NCBI GenBank assembly: GCA_003567115.1
Contig: PXAP01000016.1
Location: 1-10,380 of the forward strand
Direction: 5' to 3'
Origin: Bacteroidota bacterium
GTDB taxonomy: Bacteria > Bacteroidota > Bacteroidia > Bacteroidales > PUMT01
Length of the DNA: 10,380 nt
Below the pieces are notes generated by a model. The model saw only the letters and a program-made list of their open reading frames with translations, did no database searches and was not told where the DNA came from. Of the stretch, positions 6,773 to 10,380 are shown piece by piece (positions within the stretch are counted from its first letter, which is position 1; each line of letters begins with the position of its first letter). The translations under genes were made by a program, and so were the position numbers.

Positions 6773-9070
6773 TCAGAAGCGGATATCCATCACCTTTACC
6801 TGTTTTGGATCAATTGTGGCATCCAGGTTCAGTATATTGTCACGTGCCCTGACATGCCTTTCCTCATCCATTATCACATCCCTTACCCGGTGCCTGCCGG
6901 TTTCGGGTGTTTTCAGTTCAACACTTACCGTTTCCCTGCTGTTACTGTGGTTGATCAGGTAGAGTACAAATCCGTCATCGTTTTCCTGCAGCCTTACCTC
7001 CACATAGTTTTCCTTATTGCCGTCATGTGAGCTGGTGAAGGGCCGCTCGATCTCCGCCCAGTCGAGAAGGTTCATAAAGAAATCCTCATTGGCGGGAACA
7101 GGGTCGGGATGATTTGCCATTCCGAGGTATGATCCCGCGAGCATGGCCTCACCCTTGCCGTATTTTGCGCTTACCAGCGCGGCGTTTCCGTCAGGCAGTC
7201 TGGCCAGGACATCAATTTCGTGGTCATCAAGTGGAATCACCGATTTTTTGTACAATGACCCGCTGAGGATATGTCCCTTTTCAAGGTTTGATGTTGCCGG
7301 GTGGGTATTGTCGGTTATTTTAATTTCTATGTCAACATCTTCACGCAGTCTGACTTCATGCTCGCGCACCCCGAAAACCTCATGCAGGCCCAGTCCCGGA
7401 ATTATCTCCGATGCATAGCCTCTTTCATCGTTCCAGCCGATACGTGCTTCGGCAAGAACGCGGCCGCCGTTTTCAACAAATGCCCTTATTCCCTCTGCAG
7501 CTTCCCTGGTAATCATAATGGGCCAGGGGACTATCACCAGCTTGTATTGTGACAGCTCCTGTTTTTCGAGGTGCTCACGATGGATGAAATCAACGGGGAC
7601 ATTATAATCGGCAAAGGCCCTGAAATACCCTATCAGCGAGTTGGTATGTGCCCCGGGATAGTCGCGGCGCTGCAAGCCACCGACCATTTGCGAAAGGGGA
7701 TTATATACTATTCCTATCTCAGCTTTGGCAGGGGTGGAGGAGAGGAACAATTCCTGGTTGCGGTCCACTATCGCAGCTATACCTCCAAGATGAACGGCAC
7801 GTTCTGTAATAGTGCCGTCCAGGTTGATAAGCCCGTAACCGCCTGCTTCGTATCCGGATGACATCGGATAATAAGCGTAAATATTTACTCCCATTGCACC
7901 TTTTGCAATTGCCGACCATGCCCATATACGCTGGTCTTCCGGCATTACCGGATCGCTTAACAGCAGGGCTATTGTCCCTTTGCCGGCCTGGAGCTCGCCC
8001 ACGTACCATCCGCCTTTTTCCCTGTTGGCACTGCGGGTGAAGTCCATCACCGTCCGCAATGTGGTAACCGACCAGTGGCGGTCGGGATGGTTATGCTTCG
8101 GGTATATTGATACACCATAAAAATCCAGCGGCCCGGCCATCATAAAGTCATCGGAGGCGCCTGCTCCGACGTAAGGGGATTGAAACAGTGAAGCTCCCAC
8201 TGCATGGGCTGTGATCAGGTTGTCCGGGTCAGCTTTTCTGATGGCCTCATACCGCATACGCATGTCATCTACCAGCTTTTCATAAATAAATGTTTTCCAG
8301 TCGATAAAATCCGTATAGCTTAAGATGGTGCTGAATCTCGGCGGTTCAACCTGGCTCCACATACGGAAAGTGCGGTGCCATGCCCGGTTCAGCTCTTCCA
8401 GCGAACCGTACTTATCCATCAGCCACTCCCTGAACCGGCTTACAGTACCCGGGCAGAAACAAAACTGGACATTGGGAACATAATCCAGGTGGGCCCAGTT
8501 AATTATGTGGGGTTCGCTCCACAGATCCCATCCGAAAAAATTAGGATATGATGAGGCCACTTTGGCAGTTTCGGTATAAAAATTTAAAACTGCCTCACTT
8601 ACTTCAGGATTATCAGTGCATGCGCCGGGGGCTGCCTGGGGATATACCTTTATTTCGCTCTGCGTTTCAAACAGAAAATCGGAAAATTCTTCTCCAACCC
8701 AGTCCGGTGCCGAATCAACATACATCTGGATAAATACCCGGAGACCGATCTCTTCGGCCAGTCTCATGAGGAGGTGAAGATTTTCAAAGTTATACTCTCC
8801 CCTTACCGGTTCGCAGGTTGCCCATTCAACCCAGGTACGGACTGTATTGAAGCCCAGTTCTTTTATCTGTTTAAGGTCATTTCTCCACTCCTCCTCAGAC
8901 TGGGGTGTAATTTCCGAGAGCATGGGGGCGCGGGCCTTGCCTCCGCTGTACCATACCGAGAAGGGAAAGAAATCAGGCTCAGCCGGTTCGGGGTGATCCT
9001 GTGCCTGTATGCCGTACCCGGCTGGCAATAAAATGGCAAGCAGGATAAAAATAATTTTCTTTGTTGTCAT
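6773..9070 (-). CDS. Exported GH42-type beta-galactosidase-like glycoside hydrolase
   Basis: The 765-residue protein starts with a signal peptide (KK, hydrophobic core, probable cleavage after IQA at 23/24), so it should act in the periplasm. Residues 35-430 form a GH42-type TIM barrel: IKELGFNTVRTWVEWATCEP (69-88), the acid/base Glu186 in WDLWSEP, SIYPKHNHPDRHW (321-333), and the probable nucleophile Glu359 in VGELQAGKG. From about 450 to 640 comes a flavodoxin-like region matching the GH42 trimerisation domain (IGIVYNPLSQM, YKLVIVPWPIMI, FVENGGRVLAEARIG), then a C-terminal beta domain to DIRF. Family members hydrolyse terminal beta-galactosides, for example from galactan. Two oddities: the Asn normally preceding the acid/base Glu is Ser185, and the usual C-x-C-x-x-C zinc site is reduced to C204-x-C206-P-G-T. 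The substrate may therefore differ. It sits with a sugar transporter and a SIS remnant downstream. Confidence 0.88.
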   Translation of the reverse strand: MTTKKIIFILLAILLPAGYGIQAQDHPEPAEPDFFPFSVWYSGGKARAPMLSEITPQSEEEWRNDLKQIKELGFNTVRTWVEWATCEPVRGEYNFENLHLLMRLAEEIGLRVFIQMYVDSAPDWVGEEFSDFLFETQSEIKVYPQAAPGACTDNPEVSEAVLNFYTETAKVASSYPNFFGWDLWSEPHIINWAHLDYVPNVQFCFCPGTVSRFREWLMDKYGSLEELNRAWHRTFRMWSQVEPPRFSTILSYTDFIDWKTFIYEKLVDDMRMRYEAIRKADPDNLITAHAVGASLFQSPYVGAGASDDFMMAGPLDFYGVSIYPKHNHPDRHWSVTTLRTVMDFTRSANREKGGWYVGELQAGKGTIALLLSDPVMPEDQRIWAWSAIAKGAMGVNIYAYYPMSSGYEAGGYGLINLDGTITERAVHLGGIAAIVDRNQELFLSSTPAKAEIGIVYNPLSQMVGGLQRRDYPGAHTNSLIGYFRAFADYNVPVDFIHREHLEKQELSQYKLVIVPWPIMITREAAEGIRAFVENGGRVLAEARIGWNDERGYASEIIPGLGLHEVFGVREHEVRLREDVDIEIKITDNTHPATSNLEKGHILSGSLYKKSVIPLDDHEIDVLARLPDGNAALVSAKYGKGEAMLAGSYLGMANHPDPVPANEDFFMNLLDWAEIERPFTSSHDGNKENYVEVRLQENDDGFVLYLINHSNSRETVSVELKTPETGRHRVRDVIMDEERHVRARDNILNLDATIDPKQVKVMDIRF

Positions 9071-9140
9071 AATAGGCTTGTTTTTTTGTTTATCTTATAA
9101 ACCTGCCTCCTTGGGGTGCGGGCATGTGCTGGCGGGCCTG

Positions 9141-9153
9141 TGCCTGAAAGGCA
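9141..9153. other. Small hairpin downstream of the SpmAB gene
   Basis: TGCCT (9141-9145) and AGGCA (9149-9153) can pair around a 3-base loop. It lies just after the stop of the SpmA/SpmB-like gene in the 91-base gap before the GH42 gene. No T-run follows on the minus strand, so it is not a convincing terminator; the two genes may be read through together. Confidence 0.25.
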
Positions 9154-9161
9154 AATACGGA

Positions 9162-10376
9162 TCACCCGAAAAACATTCCGGCGATGAGGATCCCTGCCAC
9201 AACTGCCGTTAAATCGGCAAATAATCCGCAACCTGCAGTATACCTGATATTGCGGATTCCGACGGCTCCGAAATAAACGGCAATGGTATAGAAGGTGGTT
9301 TCGGTCGATCCCTGGAAAGTGGCTGCAGTACGGCCCACAAATGAATCTACCCCGTAATGGTTGAAGGCCTCTATCATCATTCCCCTGGCACCACTGCCAC
9401 TTAGGGGCTTCATAAAGGCGGTGGGGAGTGCGCCGACAAATTCGGTGTCCACGCCAAACAATCCGATTAATCCCCCGATAGCTGATACCAGCATATCCAG
9501 TGCTCCCGATGCCCGCAGAACGCCTATGGCCACCAGCATGGCCACCAGATAAGGAATGATTTTTACCGCTACCTGGAATCCCTCTTTGGCTCCTTCAATG
9601 AACTGCTCGTAGACATTGACTTTCTTCCTCCAGGCGAGCAGGATGAACAAAATAATTACCAGAAAAAGTAAAAGGTTTCCCGCGAAAGTGGAGACAACAC
9701 CTATGGTTGCCGATGCCAGGTTGCTGAATATCCATATGATCAGGCCTATTATAAGCGACAGTCCGCCGATATAAGCCAGTACAACCCGGTTAAACAGGTT
9801 TATTCGCTGGATAAGCGAAACAATAAGGAGGCCTGCTATGGTAGAAAAAAATGTGGTGAGCATTATTGGCAGGAATATATCGGCAGGATTTGCGGCTCCC
9901 ATAGCCGCCCTTATTGCCATAACCGAAACAGGTATAAGGGTTAATCCGCTTGTATTAAGCACTATAAACATGATCTGTGAGTCAGAGGCCTTTGTTTTAT
10001 CCGGGTTGGCTTCCTGCAGTTCCTGCATGGCCTTTATACCGAGGGGAGTTGCAGCATTGTCAAGGCCCAGCATATTCGCGCATATATTCATTGTCATTGA
10101 ACCGAACGCCGGATGTTTTTCGGGCAGCCCGGGAAATATCCTTTTAAAAAAAGGCATAATAAACCGGGTCATCCCTGTCACTGCCCCTCCTTTCTCACCT
10201 ATCCTCATGATACCCAGCCAAAGGGCCATAACTCCGATAAGATAAATAGCAATATCCACGCTTGTTTTGGCCATTTCGAAAGTACTTTCCACAATGGCAA
10301 TAAATACATCCCTGTCTGCCGTGGTAAAAACATAGCCAAGCAGTGGTTCAAGATATCCGGCCAGCAGATATCCCAT
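9162..10376 (-). CDS. SpmA-SpmB fusion, nucleoside-recognition (Gate) membrane protein, possibly 5'-partial
   Basis: The 404-residue membrane protein joins homologues of Bacillus SpmA (residues 1 to about 200) and SpmB (about 205-404). The SpmA half has LWLGIMRIGEKGG (52-64), MNICANMLGLDNAATPLG (96-113) and NTSGLTLIPVSV. The SpmB half has KIIPYLVAM, AFMKPLSGSGARGMM (320-334) and QGSTETTFYTIAVYFGAVGI (355-374). Both halves belong to the nucleoside-recognition Gate family of transport-like proteins. The fused form is common in Bacteroidota, which do not sporulate, so the old sporulation name does not describe its role; the substrate is unknown. The ATG at 10376 is the first one visible, but the frame is open to the window edge and family members often have a few more N-terminal residues, so the real start may lie outside. 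The GH42 gene begins 91 bases after its stop; a functional link is not evident. Confidence 0.87.
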   Translation of the reverse strand: MGYLLAGYLEPLLGYVFTTADRDVFIAIVESTFEMAKTSVDIAIYLIGVMALWLGIMRIGEKGGAVTGMTRFIMPFFKRIFPGLPEKHPAFGSMTMNICANMLGLDNAATPLGIKAMQELQEANPDKTKASDSQIMFIVLNTSGLTLIPVSVMAIRAAMGAANPADIFLPIMLTTFFSTIAGLLIVSLIQRINLFNRVVLAYIGGLSLIIGLIIWIFSNLASATIGVVSTFAGNLLLFLVIILFILLAWRKKVNVYEQFIEGAKEGFQVAVKIIPYLVAMLVAIGVLRASGALDMLVSAIGGLIGLFGVDTEFVGALPTAFMKPLSGSGARGMMIEAFNHYGVDSFVGRTAATFQGSTETTFYTIAVYFGAVGIRNIRYTAGCGLFADLTAVVAGILIAGMFFG

Positions 10377-10380
10377 AACC

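Noticed and set aside
6762..6773. GATTCATCTGAT shared with the 65-bp repeat at 1066-1077
   Set aside because: A 12-base match between two places in 10 kb is expected by chance and the flanks do not match.

Overview
The window looks like chromosomal DNA of a Bacteroidota bacterium, probably of the Bacteroidales/Marinilabiliales kind. This rests on a FISUMP-domain surface protein, start codons mostly without a Shine-Dalgarno sequence, a fused SpmA-SpmB membrane protein, and AT-rich gaps between moderately GC-rich genes. The genus cannot be told from the sequence. No tRNA, rRNA, CRISPR array, transposase, phage gene or recognisable defence system was seen.

Left part (1-2514): a plus-strand gene running in from the left edge encodes the C-terminal part of a secreted-type protein with fibronectin-III-like repeats and a FISUMP domain. 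It converges on a minus-strand pair. The first of the pair is a trypsin-like serine protease without a signal peptide. The second is a 75-residue protein that looks like a free-standing copy of the protease's own N-terminal domain. The gap between the converging genes holds two full copies of a 65-bp tandem repeat.

Middle (2515-5040): an AT-rich divergent gap carries a terminator-like hairpin just before the next start codon. It leads into a two-gene plus-strand operon, an exported class I SAM-dependent methyltransferase and an APC-family amino acid permease, whose reading frames overlap in ATGA.

Right part (5041-10380, minus strand, read right to left): a fused SpmA/SpmB nucleoside-recognition (Gate) membrane protein at the right edge, an exported GH42-type beta-galactosidase-like enzyme, an MFS sugar-type transporter, and a broken SIS-domain sugar-phosphate isomerase gene. 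The last three suggest a small carbohydrate-use locus in which the enzyme cuts a glycoside in the periplasm, the transporter imports the sugar, and a cytoplasmic SIS protein once acted on it. The SIS gene has lost its middle and is now a remnant.

I found no convincing new multi-gene system. The most interesting points are the protease with its stand-alone paralogous domain, the internally deleted SIS gene with an unusually strong ribosome binding site, the tandem repeat, the hairpin and T-run in the methyltransferase leader, and the Asn-to-Ser change next to the GH42 acid/base glutamate.
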